Shown here: positions 32,963 to 46,300 of the stretch, one piece after another
Numbering within the stretch: position 1 is the stretch's first letter
Layout: each line of letters begins with the position of its first letter
NCBI RefSeq assembly: GCF_014898815.1
Contig: NW_026515539.1
Coordinates: forward strand, 186,001-250,000
Direction of reading: 5' to 3'
DNA length: 64,000 bases
From: Panonychus citri
Taxonomy: Eukaryota; Arthropoda; Arachnida; Trombidiformes; Tetranychidae
Position numbers and translations under genes: made by a program
Notes under the pieces: generated by a model
Told to the model about the DNA's origin: nothing
The model's database searches: none
The model's input: the letters and a program-made list of their open reading frames with translations, nothing else

Positions 32963-34091
32963 ATTAAAATTGATTGTTGGCTAATTATAAAAAAAGAAAC
33001 AATTTAATCCCAAATGTTGTTAATGTTAAATGACAGACAAAAATGAATTGAAAATTGAAAGTAATCAAAGAGACTAAAAATTGTTTAATCTTCCCCTGAT
33101 TATTTATTCTTCTACCACCAGGGGTCGCTTTCTATTCTTCCAGCGCCATCTCTTGTTGGAGAAAGTTACAAATTAGAGAAGCAAAAATGTTCATTCAGAT
33201 CAAGAGTTCGAGGAAAAAAAGTGCCACAATTAGGACCATCGATTAGTAGGAATAAAAGATTGAGAGGAATGAAAATTATGAAGAAAAAAATTGAACATCA
33301 ATACGGAAAATGTTTAACTTTCTTTAGGGCAAAAACCAAAGTCGAAAATTCGAAAACGAAATTGAAATTGAAAATCACTTCGAAGTTTACTGGTTTGGAC
33401 ATTTGGACTTTTTGTACGATCTTTGTTATTGTGGCGGGTTCGAGTGTTCCGATAAATGGATTGAGAGACTGACTGATTTTCATGAATCAATTTCATCTGA
33501 AATGAATTTTACCGGAAGGAAACACGAGTTGCTTGTGGATCTACAACCGGACGAATGAGTAAAGAAATTAGTTAATTATGAATAAACTGAAAGAAAAGTC
33601 TATCGAGAAAAACAAAATTTCTCTTCTATTTAAACTTAATTAAATCTCTTGTCTACTAATTGAAATAATAACTTTCGTTAGTTTAATTAATTGTTTCGTT
33701 TTTGATTTACGTTTTCCTCATTGATCATTTGTAGTAATTGGTAACAAATGAATGAGTTGTAAAATGATTAACTGTTTTCCCAGTGGCCAGATTTGACACA
33801 TTGACATGTGAAAGATAATTAATCATAGTGGCGAGATTAATTTCTTTCCATTTAAATTAAAAATAGAATTACAATTTTAATTAATTGTTTAAATTCGTTC
33901 ATTTGTTTTTACCGCCATGGAAAAAATTCTTGGGGGATGATCGAGACTCTCATATGTTTACAAGTGAAGAGAGTGAATTTTAAAAAAGATAAACAATAAA
34001 CAATTAGAGTTAATTTTCTCCGTTAATTAAGTGATTGATTTGTTTCTCTTTGATTTTCCATGGTAATTAAGTCTCCGGTGATCAGTTAATC
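32963..34091. promoter_or_regulatory. Divergent promoter region, Actn/RHBDD1-like
   Basis: About 1.1 kb between divergent genes with no supported coding region. It contains two CTCF-like motifs facing each other: CCACCAGGGGTCGCT on the plus strand at 33115-33129 and CAAGAGATGGCGCT on the minus strand at 33156-33142. The frames at 33221-33496 show no family signal. The remainder is AT-rich with runs of TTAATTG. Confidence 0.5.
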
Positions 34092-35345
34092 ATGTTCAGA
34101 CAGAGAAGGGGAGGTCGGCAACCTTCAATTGCGACCATTTTATTGTTAACTGAATTGTTCCAAGTCGCCACTACTTCGGGAATTCCTCCGGTTACATTGG
34201 TTACAATTGGTCTTCAGATTTTAATTTTTCTCAGACTAATTGCGGTAATTATAAGTTTAATTGGTATTTATTTATCTTTCAATTGATTGGTATCATTTTC
34301 CAATTTGATTCACTAATAGATAATTTTCTCTTTTGGTTTATTTTTCTTTGATTGTTTCTCTATTTCTTTTTATTTTCCTTGTTCCAGGTCCCTTGGTCTA
34401 ATCATTATGATGTTTGTCTTGATGTAACTCATGTAATTAAACATCATCAATGGATCAGATTAATTGCCAGTGCATTTGAACATGCAGATGATTATCATTT
34501 ATATTATAATATGATCTCATTCCTTTGGAAAGGAAGAACTTTGGAACAACGATTTGGTCCATTTAAATTTCTCTACATGTTAATCATATTTACACTCACT
34601 TGTAATGCGACATATATTGGACTCTATTATTGTTTAGCACGATTAACGGGTGACTATCAATACAATAGTGTTTGTGCAATCGGATTCTCAGGTAATTGCA
34701 ACACTTGCATTTACACTTGGCCTTGAAACCCAATTCAATTGATGAAATTTACCAGTAAAATTACATCATAATCATAAAATATCATTGAAGAAAATTTAAA
34801 TTTTCAATTTCATTGTTGTTTTCCTCTTCAGGTGTAATATTTGCTCTTAAGGTTCTTACCACATATTACTGGCCAGTGGCCGCTTATACCAGTGTCTTTG
34901 GTATTCCAATGGCCGCTAGACACGCTGTTTGGGGTGAACTGATTTTCATTCAAATAGTTAGTCCGAACGCTTCATTTATTGGACATTTATCGGGAATCTT
35001 GGTTGGATTAGCGTATTGTAAAGGTCCACTTCGAGCTTTCATCGATTTAACTTATCGTAAGTCTTTTTACAATTTGAAAACACTATTTCCATACTCCAAT
35101 CATCCACTAATCAATGTTCTGGTCAATTTTCAGATGTATTAACTGCACCAATCGGATTAAACGATAATCACCCAGGACCACAAGGCCAAGAATATAATCA
35201 ACACAATTATAATGAACAAAATCAAGGAGGATACAATAGATACTATGGTGGTCAAGCTTCTTATGAGGAAATGAGAAGGAGAAGAGGTTACAATCAACCA
35301 GGATTCTTTGGATTTAATCAAGGGCCATTTTTCCGAACATATTAA
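34092..35345 (+). CDS. Rhomboid protease, RHBDD1/RHBDL4-like
   Basis: Intramembrane serine protease of the endoplasmic reticulum. Exons: 34092-34244, 34388-34691, 34832-35056 and 35134-35345, 894 nt, 297 residues. The catalytic Ser lies in CAIGFSG, whose codons span the exon 2/3 junction, and the catalytic His in SFIGHLSGIL. The N-terminal IPPVTL segment and the ADDYHLYYNMISFLWKG segment match RHBDD1. The hydrophilic C-terminus is rich in Gln, Asn, Gly and Tyr and ends in a motif-poor tail; the RHBDD1 ubiquitin-binding region was not recognised. RHBDD1 acts in ER-associated degradation, near in pathway to the unfolded-protein sensor PERK encoded next door. Confidence 0.92.
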
Positions 35346-36158
35346 CAAACATAATTACAAATCAAATAAATTGATTATCTCTTTTTTTTATTAACGAAAA
35401 ATTAAATTCCAATTTTTTTAAACGATCGTAATGTTTACATCATCCCTGCTCATCTCTATAACAGTGAGTTGTTTGTTGTGTTTTCAAGAAACGTTTTTGT
35501 TATTATTTAATTTTACTTTTCGTTTCTCTTTCTTGATTAATCATTTGTCTTGTGAATCAATTAATTCTTCTTTGGTGATTTAATTATATTCTATGATTAT
35601 TTAACATTCCTACAAGTTGAAATTCTCTTTTCAATTGAGCTTGAGTCACAACAATACACTCGTGCCTGGGGAACATTAGTCATCTCTCGTTTTTGTTTTT
35701 CTCTCTTTTTTTTCCTTTTATTCTAAATTATTATTTTTCCTTTTTTCTTTCTAATTAGTGGTGATTTTTTTTTCTATTTACTTATAATTATCATCAGCAT
35801 CATTTTCTTCACTCTTTTCTTATCTTCCCCTTTTTTGTATTAGTCATCTTGACCCGTGTCAATGAGAGAGTATCTAACAATGGGTTTAGAGGTTATCCTT
35901 GATTGGTAAAAACTAGTGGCAAGTGATGAGTAATAACCTGTTGAAATTACAATACTAGGGGAAGATAAGAGAGTAAGAAAGAGAGTGAGAGAGAGAGACT
36001 TGACCCAAAGAAAGTTTAAAATAACCTCTGGACTTTTGGCCTGACCTTTCACTGATCTTTACAGTTTCTTCACTTTGGTTTATAATGTTGGCTGCGTCTT
36101 TGTAAATTTATAATCATCATTTCATTTTCGCATTTCATTTGGTCAACATCTTCTTCTA
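35346..36158. other. Intergenic region upstream of PERK
   Basis: Holds the 3' UTR of the rhomboid gene and the promoter/leader of PERK. It is T-rich with CT tracts. No coding region or clear core promoter was identified. Confidence 0.5.
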
Positions 36159-39100
36159 ATGAAAACAATGGTGAAATTTATTTTCTTCCTGTTGTTTACT
36201 TTGATTACTCTGATTGGATTTACCTTCTCTTCGGATGGTATTGCTGATTGTAGCTCAGTTAAACAAGCCTCTTTAAGAAAATTGATGAATCAAGCTGATT
36301 GTTACATTGTGTCAACTCTTGATGGTAAGGTAACTGCTTTAGATTTAAACGATAATGGTAAAATACTTTGGTCATATTCAACTGATGATGATGGATTATT
36401 ACAATCAACCATTGGTGATTTTCAATTTATCAGTGATGCCATTTATTTCAAACTAGTTCCAGCTCTAGATGGAAGTCTTTACAAACTAAATCAACAATAT
36501 AACATAATTGAACCAGTTCCCCTTAATGCTGATATTTTATTGAAAAGTTCCTTTAAATTAGGCGATGATTTACTAATTAATGGAGGTAAAGAAGTGAGAA
36601 CCTTTGCCTTTGATCTGTTTTCTGGTGACTTAATCTATTCGTGTGGTTTGGCTGATTGTACTAATACCCCGAGAGGAAGTCGAGATGATGATTCAAATGA
36701 AACGATCATTTTAATTCGTCAATTGAGACAAAAGGTAAAAGCAGTTGATCCTCGAAGTGGAGTGGAACAGTGGAAATTCAGTGTCGGTGAAAATAATGCT
36801 CAACTTTTAAGTAAAACCGATGATTGTCATCTATTTGATGATGTTGGCTCACAATCGACAAGTGAACGAACCGATGAGAAATTATCGATCTCCATTGCCG
36901 ATGGTCTAATACGAATGCAGGCTCGAAGAGAGAATCGTTTACTTTGGACTCAAAATTTAGAATCACCAATTGTCGGTATGTGGTTATATCAGAATGGAAA
37001 ACTGGACAATGTTGACCTTTTCCGACATGACCTTACATCATCTGAATCACTTTACAAGAAACCAATTCTTTATATTGGAAGTCACAACAATCAATATTAC
37101 ATTCAACACTCAAACGCAATTAGAGATCGATATCGAGAGATTGGGAAAACATTTTACTCACAATCATCTTCATCTTCATCTATTCATAATCTTGACCATC
37201 ATCATCATCATCATCATCTCCATCCATTTATACCTCAAATTGAATGGCAATCAAATCCTGAGAATGGAAATGATTTACAAATTATTCCAAGTGGATCTCG
37301 AGAGTTAATCATACCAACCCAGGGTCAATTTATCTTCATGAAATCAGATGATACCAAAACTCAATGTTATCCACCATCAAATGTTGAAGATAATTTAACT
37401 CTTGTCAATCTATCAGCTGAAGATTATTTCAATGGAACCCAATCACCAGGCGATTCAATTGAACAAATAATCATAATCTCCTTGTGGCATTGGTGGAAAG
37501 AAGTTGCAATAATTAGCATTTGCCTTGCGATCTTAATTAACTTTGCATACTCCTATTTTCGTAGACACGTTATTAAAAAAGTTTTCCTTAAATTACCATC
37601 GGAGGAAGATGATGGTGTTTTCTGTCGAGTCAATAGATCACCTCGATCTTCCGAGTGTACAGATGATAATCGATCGACAAACTCTACAAGTCCTTCAACG
37701 CCAACATTATCTTTACAACAGCCTATCAGTTTAGACGATTCACCAGCGGCGACTATACGACCAAATTCATTGCCGAATGGAGTGACTTTCGTTAATTACA
37801 TTTCTCGTTATATAACCGATTTTGAGCCAATTTGCTGCCTTGGTAAAGGAGGTTTTGGTGTTGTCTTTCAAGCTCGAAATCGAATCGATGATTGTCATTA
37901 TGCTGTTAAAAGAATTGATTTACCTGTTCAACAATCAGCTCGAGATAAGGTTATGAGAGAGGTTCGAGCTTTGGCCAACCTTGAACATCACGGAATTGTC
38001 CGTTACTACAATTCTTGGCTCGAGGTTCCACCCTTGGGTTGGCAAGAAGAAGCAGATTCTGCTTTAATAATTGATAAAAGTTCTTACTGGGGAAGTGATC
38101 CTAATTCGGCTAAATCACAATTAAAGCCTAATAAACAATCATCATCATCATTATCTTCATCTTCATCCTCATCACCACCAATAAACCAGCAATGGCCTAA
38201 GAACAGAAAAGATTTGGATAATTTTTCTTTTGGTAACAATCGTAATAACGATGATGACGATGATTCTTATGTGGTCTTTCAAAACAATACAAAATCATCA
38301 GTAAATAATAACCATAAAACTGGTGAAAGTGAAAGTGCTAATCAAAAAAATCATCATAACAATCAAGAAAACACCAACAAACAATTGGATGAGAGTGAAA
38401 ACAAAGGTGTTAATTTTGTATCTAAACAACAACAATCACAACGTGCATATCTTTACATTCAAATGCAATTATGTCAGAAAGAGACACTTCGTGAATGGTT
38501 AAAAACACACAAAGAACGTGAAAAAGTGCCAATACTTGAGTATTTTATTCAAATTGTTGAAGCTGTTGATTATGTTCATTCAAAGAAATTGATGCATAGA
38601 GATTTAAAGGTAAGAAGAAAAAAAAAGGAAAATAACATCAACAATTAACAATCAACAAGCTGGTTAAACGAACCAATTAAATCTAATCAGTTAAAGTTGA
38701 CTAATCATCACCTGATTTTCTTGTTTAATTGTCATTTTGTGACTTGTGTTTAGCCTTCCAATATATTTTTCGCCATGGATGGTTGTGTTAAAATCGGCGA
38801 CTTTGGCTTAGTCACCGGAATAGCGTCAGATTTTTTTGGTACTCAAGGTGGGGACACCCCTTCAAATGAAACACCACACAGTCAAAAGCACCAACACAAG
38901 GGTCGACACACAGATCAAGTTGGAACCAAACTTTACATGAGTCCAGAACAGGTTATTATTATTGATACAATGTTTCATTGAATAGTGAATCACTTAATTG
39001 TTGTTCCTTTTTTTTAATTAATATTCTGATGATGATTTTTATTTTATCATTTTTGTCACCAGATCGCTGGATCAAGTTATTCAAATAAGGTGGATATTTA

Positions 39101-39552
39101 TTCATTGGGTGTCATCTTTTTCGAGATGCTTATGCCCTTTGACACCGAAATGGAAAGAATCAAAACTCTTTCCTCAATTAAGGAAGGATTATTTCCAAAT
39201 AAATTTAAAACTAATCAACCTAAAGAGGTAATTAACTTCTCGCCAATGCTTTGAGAGACTTTTACAACATTAGTTCTCAAACAATCTAAATCATTTTGTT
39301 TGATTTTGCTTTGTTGAAAAATTGATTGTTTTTAAATCTAATGAATTTTGATCGTTATTTTTTATTCTAATTTTTGATTTTCTCTTCCATGATTAGTGTC
39401 GATTGATTTGTAAACTATTGTCCTGTGATCCTGATGAACGACCTCTTGCTTCAGAGATTCTCAATGATCCTGTTTTCTTCGACGCTGAAAATGAGCTTAT
39501 AATTGAAAGGATTCCAAGGAAACGGACATTATCCTCATCCAAAACTTACTAG
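36159..39552 (+). CDS. EIF2AK3: PERK, eIF2-alpha kinase of the ER
   Basis: Senses unfolded protein in the ER and phosphorylates eIF2-alpha. Exons: 36159-38609, 38754-38951, 39063-39227 and 39397-39552; 989 residues. N-terminal signal peptide (KFIFFLLFTLITLIGFTFS), luminal beta-propeller-like domain to about 430 with a His run near 348, transmembrane helix near 450 (VAIISICLAILINFAYSYF), then kinase: glycine loop GKGGFGVV, AVKR lysine, a Ser/Asn-rich insert of about 140 residues typical of eIF2-alpha kinases, HRDLKPSN across an intron, IGDFGLV, and MSPEQ with KVDIYSLGVI. All catalytic residues are present. Human PERK is about 1,116 residues, so this one is somewhat short. Confidence 0.95.
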
Positions 39553-40011
39553 TGTTCGTGAATCAGCTCTCTATTTTTCCTCAATTATTGGTTCACAATT
39601 AACTGCCTTACCAATTGAAATCAACTCATGCCAATCATATGAAAGTCACTGATTAACCTGAAAAACAATCCATGTCTATGCAAAATCCATAACCAAAAAA
39701 AGAGAATCAATTTGTTGGATTGATTTTCCTTTTCTCCAATGATTGTGATTATTTATACTTAATTTACTGTTAGCGTATTAATCATAATCAACATTCCCAT
39801 GAATTTGAATAGACATTGGCATGAGATGCAAAAAACATCCAAACATCGACGTTATTTTGATCACTTGACCAAATTTATTAATTCTCTGTGTTTATTTGTA
39901 AATAAAACGCAGATTCAACAATTAAATACAATTTTGTATAGAAATAATTAAACTTAAAAGTGTTTGCAAATCAGTCGATCGTTATTTCAATAACATTTCA
40001 AAAATTACTAA
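39553..40011. other. Convergent 3' region, PERK and SDR genes
   Basis: About 460 bp between converging stop codons, with AATAAA on the plus strand near 39901. Nothing else was recognised. Confidence 0.5.
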
Positions 40012-41160
40012 TCACTGATTAACTTGCTCATCTGAGTTAATCAATTTCTTTCGAGATAAATATTGAACAAATTTGGAAATATTAATCCTCCAATTTCTTG
40101 GTAATATACTAATCGTCTTGATGATTATCTGATACCATAGGAATGATTGGACCATAACTAATCGAGGATTAACTGATGTCAGAGCTTCTTCAATATCATG
40201 ATTTAAAGATGAATCTCGGTAATTGTCATAAGAAATGATTCCAAGATCCTTAATCATGTTCGAATAATATTGTGAAAAATAATCACCATAGAGAATTTTT
40301 TTCCTCTCATTAAATGAATCTCTCATCATGGTTGAAGCTTTAACAGTCACTTGAACGATATTAGTTAATTTAGTAAAATCTCCTGGTTGTAGAAGAATAA
40401 TTTTAACACCGAATCGATCTAATTCCGCTGAAAGACCTTCGGCAAACATTGAAAGGCCACTTTTGGTCGAACAGTAAGTTGAACATAACGGAAACGGAAC
40501 AGTAGAAACCAAACTGGTAACATAGATTAACCTTCCTGTTGATAGAATTTGAAAGAAAATTATTTTAATTTTAATTTCCATTTGTCATTAGTAAATTACT
40601 TACCTTGATTGTTTACAATATCGTCGATAAATAATTTGGTTAATTGTATTGGACCAGTTAAATTAACATCAATTTGATTCTTGATCTGAGGCCAAGTGCA
40701 CCAATCAAATTCACCGTTTATCAAAACACCAGCGTTATTAACTAAACCATAAAGACCTGGGAAAATAACAATTAACAATTAGCTAATTGATTTAGTGTAG
40801 AAAAGTTAATTTAAATTTACCATCAATTCCCATTTGATTCAAGTAACTTTTCACTTCGTTGAAAGTTTCAATTACTTGGTCTTCTTTGGTTATATCCATG
40901 ATAATTACTTTACACCTCTCGCCTTTGGTGATTAATTCTTGATATCCTTTGGAATTACAATTTAAACAAGTGGCAATTGTTACAAATCCAATTGAATTAA
41001 GATGTTTAATCATTTCCAAGCCAAGTCCAGAATCACATCCAGTTACCATTACGGCTTTTTCGTTGATCCCATTGATTTTACGTCCTCTCAGCAATTTACC
41101 ATAAACCAGATTGAAAACATAAACAATTAATGTGATTCCAATAATCCCTTCAAGAAACAT
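40012..41160 (-). CDS. Short-chain dehydrogenase, SDR9C/retinol dehydrogenase-like
   Basis: NAD(P)-dependent oxidoreductase. Exons: 41160-40821, 40756-40604 and 40535-40012; 1017 nt, 338 residues. It begins with a membrane anchor (IIGITLIVYVFNLVYG), then the cofactor motif TGCDSGLG, NNAG, a catalytic-Ser strand (YVTSLVSTV) and the catalytic YCSTK. TGCDSGxG and the N-terminal helix are typical of membrane-bound SDR9C enzymes, such as retinol and hydroxysteroid dehydrogenases and mitochondrial BDH1. Substrate cannot be decided from sequence. An in-frame TTG precedes the chosen ATG but is not needed. Confidence 0.92.
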
Positions 41161-41580
41161 TTCCAAAATCAACAAAATTCAATAAATTAAAACAATTTAA
41201 ATTGATAGAAATATAAAAATTCAATCAAGTAAAAAGGTAAACAATCAAAAATAATATGACCGGTTTTATGAAAACACTAAATGAAACGAAACAATTAAAC
41301 AGCAATAATAATACATTAACTCATTCAGCTAATAAACTCAGTGTAAATGCTAATCTATTGAGATTAATTAGAAAATCACAATTAAATTGTCAATTTTTAC
41401 TAAAATTAATCATTAGAATTGAAGTTTTAATTTCTCGAAGAATAGCTCAATTTTCTGTGAAAATAGACCTCAAAGTCTAAACTCACAGAATAACAAATGT
41501 TTACTTTTTTTCTGAGTTTTTTTTTGATTTTTGATTGTTTGATCTCATCAATTGATTTGGAGTTTTTTTATTGATTAATC
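41161..41580. promoter_or_regulatory. Divergent intergenic region, SDR/MRRF
   Basis: About 420 bp between two divergent genes, expected to hold both promoters. A 74-codon frame at 41256-41480 has no family signal and may be chance or a leader ORF. Confidence 0.45.
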
Positions 41581-42417
41581 ATGAGTAATTTAAGAATGTT
41601 AATCAAAGGGGTTAATGGGCTTAGATTTTATTCTTTTTCACCTTTGATGTCAAGAGGTTTAAGAAATAATTTCTCACCAGAATCAACAAACTCCATGTGT
41701 TTGGAAAACTGTTGTTACTCTGAAAGAAATCAAGTTAATCAATTTTCTTTTGATTTTAATTGTTCCATTTTTTACAATCAGAAAAGATATTATGCTAAAC
41801 GTGGAATCACCAAAGAGAAGAAAGGTAAAGGTGTTAAATACGAAATGTCCGATGAAGAATTGGAAAAGGTTATTCCAGTTGAAGAGTTTGAAGCTTTTCT
41901 GTCTTCAGTTTACTCTAAATTGAAGGAAGACTTTTCAACGCAATTAAGTTTACGATCGGGTTTTGGTGTTGAAACGATTTCCGTTGAATTGGATGGATCC
42001 GTTTTCCCATTGAAAGAACTGGCTCAAATCTCTAAGAAATCGACTAACCTAATGGTTCTCAATCTGGCCTCCCTACCTGACGCAATCAAACCCGTACTTG
42101 CGGCCATCAACTCATCGGGAATGAACTTATCTCCCCAACAGGATGGATCGAAAATCTTTCTAACCCTTCCCAAAATAACCCGTGAACATCGTGAAAATTT
42201 GGCCAAAGGGGCAAAGACACTTCTCAATTCAGCTAAACAAGAAATCAATCAGATACAAAATCAATACATCGATAAGGCCAAACAGACCAATAAACCGGGA
42301 ATAAGTCAAGAAACAATTAGAGATGCAACCGACAATATAAGAGCCCGTTCACAGGAGATAATTAAAAAGTGCGACGAAATGTTCAAAGCCAAAACGAAAG
42401 AGCTTCTAGACGAATAA
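41581..42417 (+). CDS. MRRF: Mitochondrial ribosome recycling factor
   Basis: Releases ribosomes from mRNA after termination in mitochondria. A single-exon gene of 278 residues. The first 80 or so residues form an N-terminal extension rich in Arg, Ser and Asn, consistent with a mitochondrial import signal. The RRF domain follows, with ELAQISKKSTNLMVLNLAS, AINSSGMNLSP and LTLPKITREHRENLAKGA matching the family, ending in a long helix with ARSQEIIKKCDEMFKAKTKE. Length agrees with animal MRRF proteins (about 260). Confidence 0.95.
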   Translation: MSNLRMLIKGVNGLRFYSFSPLMSRGLRNNFSPESTNSMCLENCCYSERNQVNQFSFDFNCSIFYNQKRYYAKRGITKEKKGKGVKYEMSDEELEKVIPVEEFEAFLSSVYSKLKEDFSTQLSLRSGFGVETISVELDGSVFPLKELAQISKKSTNLMVLNLASLPDAIKPVLAAINSSGMNLSPQQDGSKIFLTLPKITREHRENLAKGAKTLLNSAKQEINQIQNQYIDKAKQTNKPGISQETIRDATDNIRARSQEIIKKCDEMFKAKTKELLDE

Positions 42418-43317
42418 TTAACCAATCAATTGATATAAATCGTTAATTGCTGCCAGAATTATTAGTTGAAATATAAACTGTGACAATTTCTCATCAACTG
42501 ATCGTTGTTCCTGTTGTTGTTTACTTGTTACTTTTACATGATTACAGCAGAAAACAAACCAGATGATTTAATATTAATCTAAAATCGTGTTAAATATCAT
42601 CATCAAAATCTAATTACGATGAAAAACGAACAATTTAATTTGATTTCTATCTTTGTTTTTTTCGTTCAACTTTTCATCTTCTCGAAAAAAACTGTAGACT
42701 TCATCATGTCCAATTCAGTCAAAGTGCATTCTGATCAAATATTGATTGTTAATCATTATCGTTGCACTTTTTTGATTGAATACATTTTTCATCAATTACT
42801 GTGATTAAATCTTAATGATTATTGTCCAAGATTAACCATTGAATCTTGAGAAACACAAACAAAAAACTAAATTGTCATAATGAAAATAAGACAAACAACA
42901 AATTTACCGTTAATCCGATTGTTGTTGTTGTTAAATTAAACAATTAAAAATTGATTAAAATGATAACCATCTTAAAAAATGACAATTAAATTTATTTTCA
43001 TCATAAATTGAGTTACAATTTGGTGCAGACAAATTAAATTTCTTGATACACAATTAACTTTGATGCTTTTGTATAAAAATGGCAACAATTGGTTAACTAA
43101 AATAATAATTATAATTTTGTTGAGTGTTTATATTGATTACAATTTAATGAAATAATTAATGTTTACTTTTAAATGATGATTGTTGTGGTGGTGAAGATGA
43201 AGATGATTGATTCAATTGATTTAATTAATCTTGATTGTGTTGATTTAAATTTGGCAATAATATTAAATTCGTTGAGTTAATTTCATTTGATTTTCGCAAT
43301 TTTTTTTTCTTTTGGAT
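42418..43317. other. Convergent 3' intergenic region
   Basis: AT-rich, nothing recognised apart from expected 3' UTRs of MRRF and the chitin-binding gene. The frame 42619-42804 has no support. Confidence 0.5.
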
Positions 43318-46300
43318 TTACAATTTAATTGCCTTACTATTGTTTCCATTATTTTTAATTGCTCCTCTTAATTTCTTGTTAACTCTCCAATTATTTTTAC
43401 GATAACCTTCATGATCACTTGATTTATCTACTGGATAATATTTCTCAGATTTGGAACAATCAAATTTACTTAATGATTGACAGGTTGATTTAAGTTGATT
43501 AAATCCTAATCCTTTGTCACAGAAAAGTTGATAATCACTTAATTTACCTTTGGTTTCTGGTAGACAAACATGAAATAGTTTGCAATCATTTGCGACATCG
43601 GCATAAGCGATGCCGGAGACTTTACCTGAACAGGTAAAGTTTGAAGGTTTGACCCGTTCAACTGAACCGACCTCGGAACTAAGTTCTAAGGCGCTTTTAC
43701 GTCGAGATCGTCGATCAACATTGACCAAACTTGTATCAGTTTCTTCAATTTCGGCTGATCGTTTATTACGCCCAAGGATTGGTGAGGAAATTGATGTAGA
43801 TGAAGATGAGGATGAACCGATGGGTAGGGCTAAAGGTGAGAGTGGAGGTAATTGTGGTAGGGATTGAGGTTGGAAACCAGGTTGGCCGGGTGGGAATAGT
43901 TGTGATCGAGGTGGATTTCCGGCTCCAATTAAAACGTTGCCTGGTTGATTGACAGGACCATTGTTTGGATTATTGTTTGGATTACCGGGATTATTTGGAT
44001 CGTAATCGTAATCGTAAACATATTCAACTGGAGGAGGTGAAGGTGTAGTTGTGGTGGTTGTTGTAGTAGTGGTTGTGGTTGTGGTCAATGGAGCAACGGG
44101 TGCGGCTGAACGAATTGGAGCTTCGGCTAAAGATGGACGGAACTGGCCACGTCGCGTTGGTGTTGAGTATCGTACGGGTAAAGCAGCAGGTTGGGATTGA
44201 GGTAGAGATGAAGATGACGATGAAGAAGATGATGATGACGATGATGACGATGATGAACCAAATCGATTGCTGCCTCGATTGAATGAATTACGATTAGAAG
44301 GGGTCACAGGTAATGGCGGAGACACTGGTGCAACAGGAGCGGCAATTGGAGCACTGGGAACGGAAGCGGCAACAGGTCGAGCTCGAGGTGGAGCCTCACG
44401 ACGAGGGACAGTCTCATAATGAGCAGTATACTGATTAGGGTCAGTTCCTTGACTATCTATGTGTCCTAATTATATCAACATAAAACAAAAGAGAAACAAT
44501 TAAAATCGATTAACCTTTAACAATGAGAGACCAAGTCAACATCTATGAATAGAGGTAAATAATTCAAAGAGACTACAATTTAAAATCGGATTTATTTTTA
44601 CTCTTCACCAACACAATTAACTTAATCATCTATTTAAAAACTTTCTATCTAATCATTTAATCAAACAATTCTAATTGTTAACTTGCCTTAGTTGTAAATC
44701 GCAACATTTTTTATTCACAACAATTAGAAAACGTGATGAAAGTGATTAATATCGTTAAATTTTTCGTTAATTGTTACTATCGTAATTCATTATTTCGATA
44801 ACTATCATTAAATTAAATCTACTAACTTGTTAACAATCAAGAAAATGAAAACAAATTTCTACTCAAAATAACATTTAATTGTGAACGTAACCAACAATCA
44901 AGAAGATTTAATTTGATTAGGAAAAAGTTTCTAATCAGTTAATGATTTCAGATTAGATTTGAATCTATTAATAAATCACTATCACTAGATTATCAAGTAA
45001 CAATTAACGCTTAATCGGTTTCAAATTTAATTGTCAACACTGATTAATATCGTTAATTGTTTGTTGGACAAGAAATTGTTTCTTAAGATCATTGATTTGA
45101 TTATTATTAAGTTAATTTGACGAACGCCCAATTTCATGATCGTCTTGATTAAGTTGATTGTCTCATGATTTAGTTTATCTCCCAACTATTAATAATAACA
45201 ATTTAGTTTAATCATTAAAAGTGTTTAAATTTTCAGATTAAAACAAATTACGAAATGATCTTGATCTTGATTATTATCATTAGGTTGATAGTTATGCCAA
45301 AAACAGATTACAATTAAGTAGTTAATTGTTACAGATACGAAACCCAATCAACCCAAACTGTAATCAATAAAAACGTTAGAGACGCAATTAATTGTCATCA
45401 ATGAAAGTTAATCATCATTAAGATCAGAAAAAAGTTTGGAAAGTTTTTTTTTTGATCAATCGACAAGTTCAACATCTTAATGAAACTAATCAAACCTTTT
45501 GATCAATTATTAAATTGAAGTTACAATTTAAATAATAATTAGTAATTAACTTAAATTAACTTTGACCAATTGGGAAAATGAAGTTAACATGGAAATTAAT
45601 TGTTCAATTAACTTAACCAACTTCCTTATGAAATTCAAGTGAAAACTTGTGAAAATTAAAATGGTTGATGATTTAAGAGAAAACTAATCACAATTAACTA
45701 ATCATTTACCAGAAAAAAGGGAAATTTATGAATATTTAAACTATTTGATTAGATGTAATTTAGTTAATTAACATGTAAATCAATTGCTAATCTACTCTCT
45801 TTAATTTTTCAAGCAAGTCAATAAAATTTAATTGTGTTCACATAACTAATTGGAAACAATTATTAATACAAAAAGTGTAATTAGTTAATCATATTACCAA
45901 ACAATTTATTAACTAATACATAACCAGAAAAAAAGACAGACCATCACAATTAACGACACTTCCGTGATTATGATTATCATTACGAGATTAATAGATTAAG
46001 ATGATTGTACAATTTAGTTGATCACAATTAAGTGATCATTAAATTGTCAAAATTGTCTCAATGGATTAAACTTTAAATTGTAAATAAACAATGAAATTGT
46101 TTCGGTTTGTCAAGATTCATGGGAGAGAGGAGGAAGTTAATCATCATGATAATCACAATTAACGAAACCACACCTAATCAACCTGACAATTTAGGTGTGA
46201 GAGCCACAATTTAATAATCATAAACTATTGATGATTTAACAAAAGGATTAATTGTTAATTAAATCTGATGAGATTCACTTTCTCTTCAAACTAAAAATAC

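Noticed and set aside
33221..33496. Overlapping frames on both strands in the Actn/RHBDD1-like spacer
   Set aside because: No domain, no splice-consistent extension, and both strands open by chance over the same 250 bp.
34092..35345. Derlin as an alternative identity
   Set aside because: Derlins are catalytically dead rhomboids; this protein has the GFSG serine and GHLSG histidine and matches RHBDD1 segments.
41256..41480. 74-codon frame between the SDR and MRRF genes
   Set aside because: Has an ATG but no recognisable domain, sits in a divergent promoter region and is short enough to occur by chance in AT-rich DNA.
43610..44282. Plus-strand frames opposite the chitin-binding gene
   Set aside because: Antisense shadows of the Ser/Thr-rich linker, without family signal.
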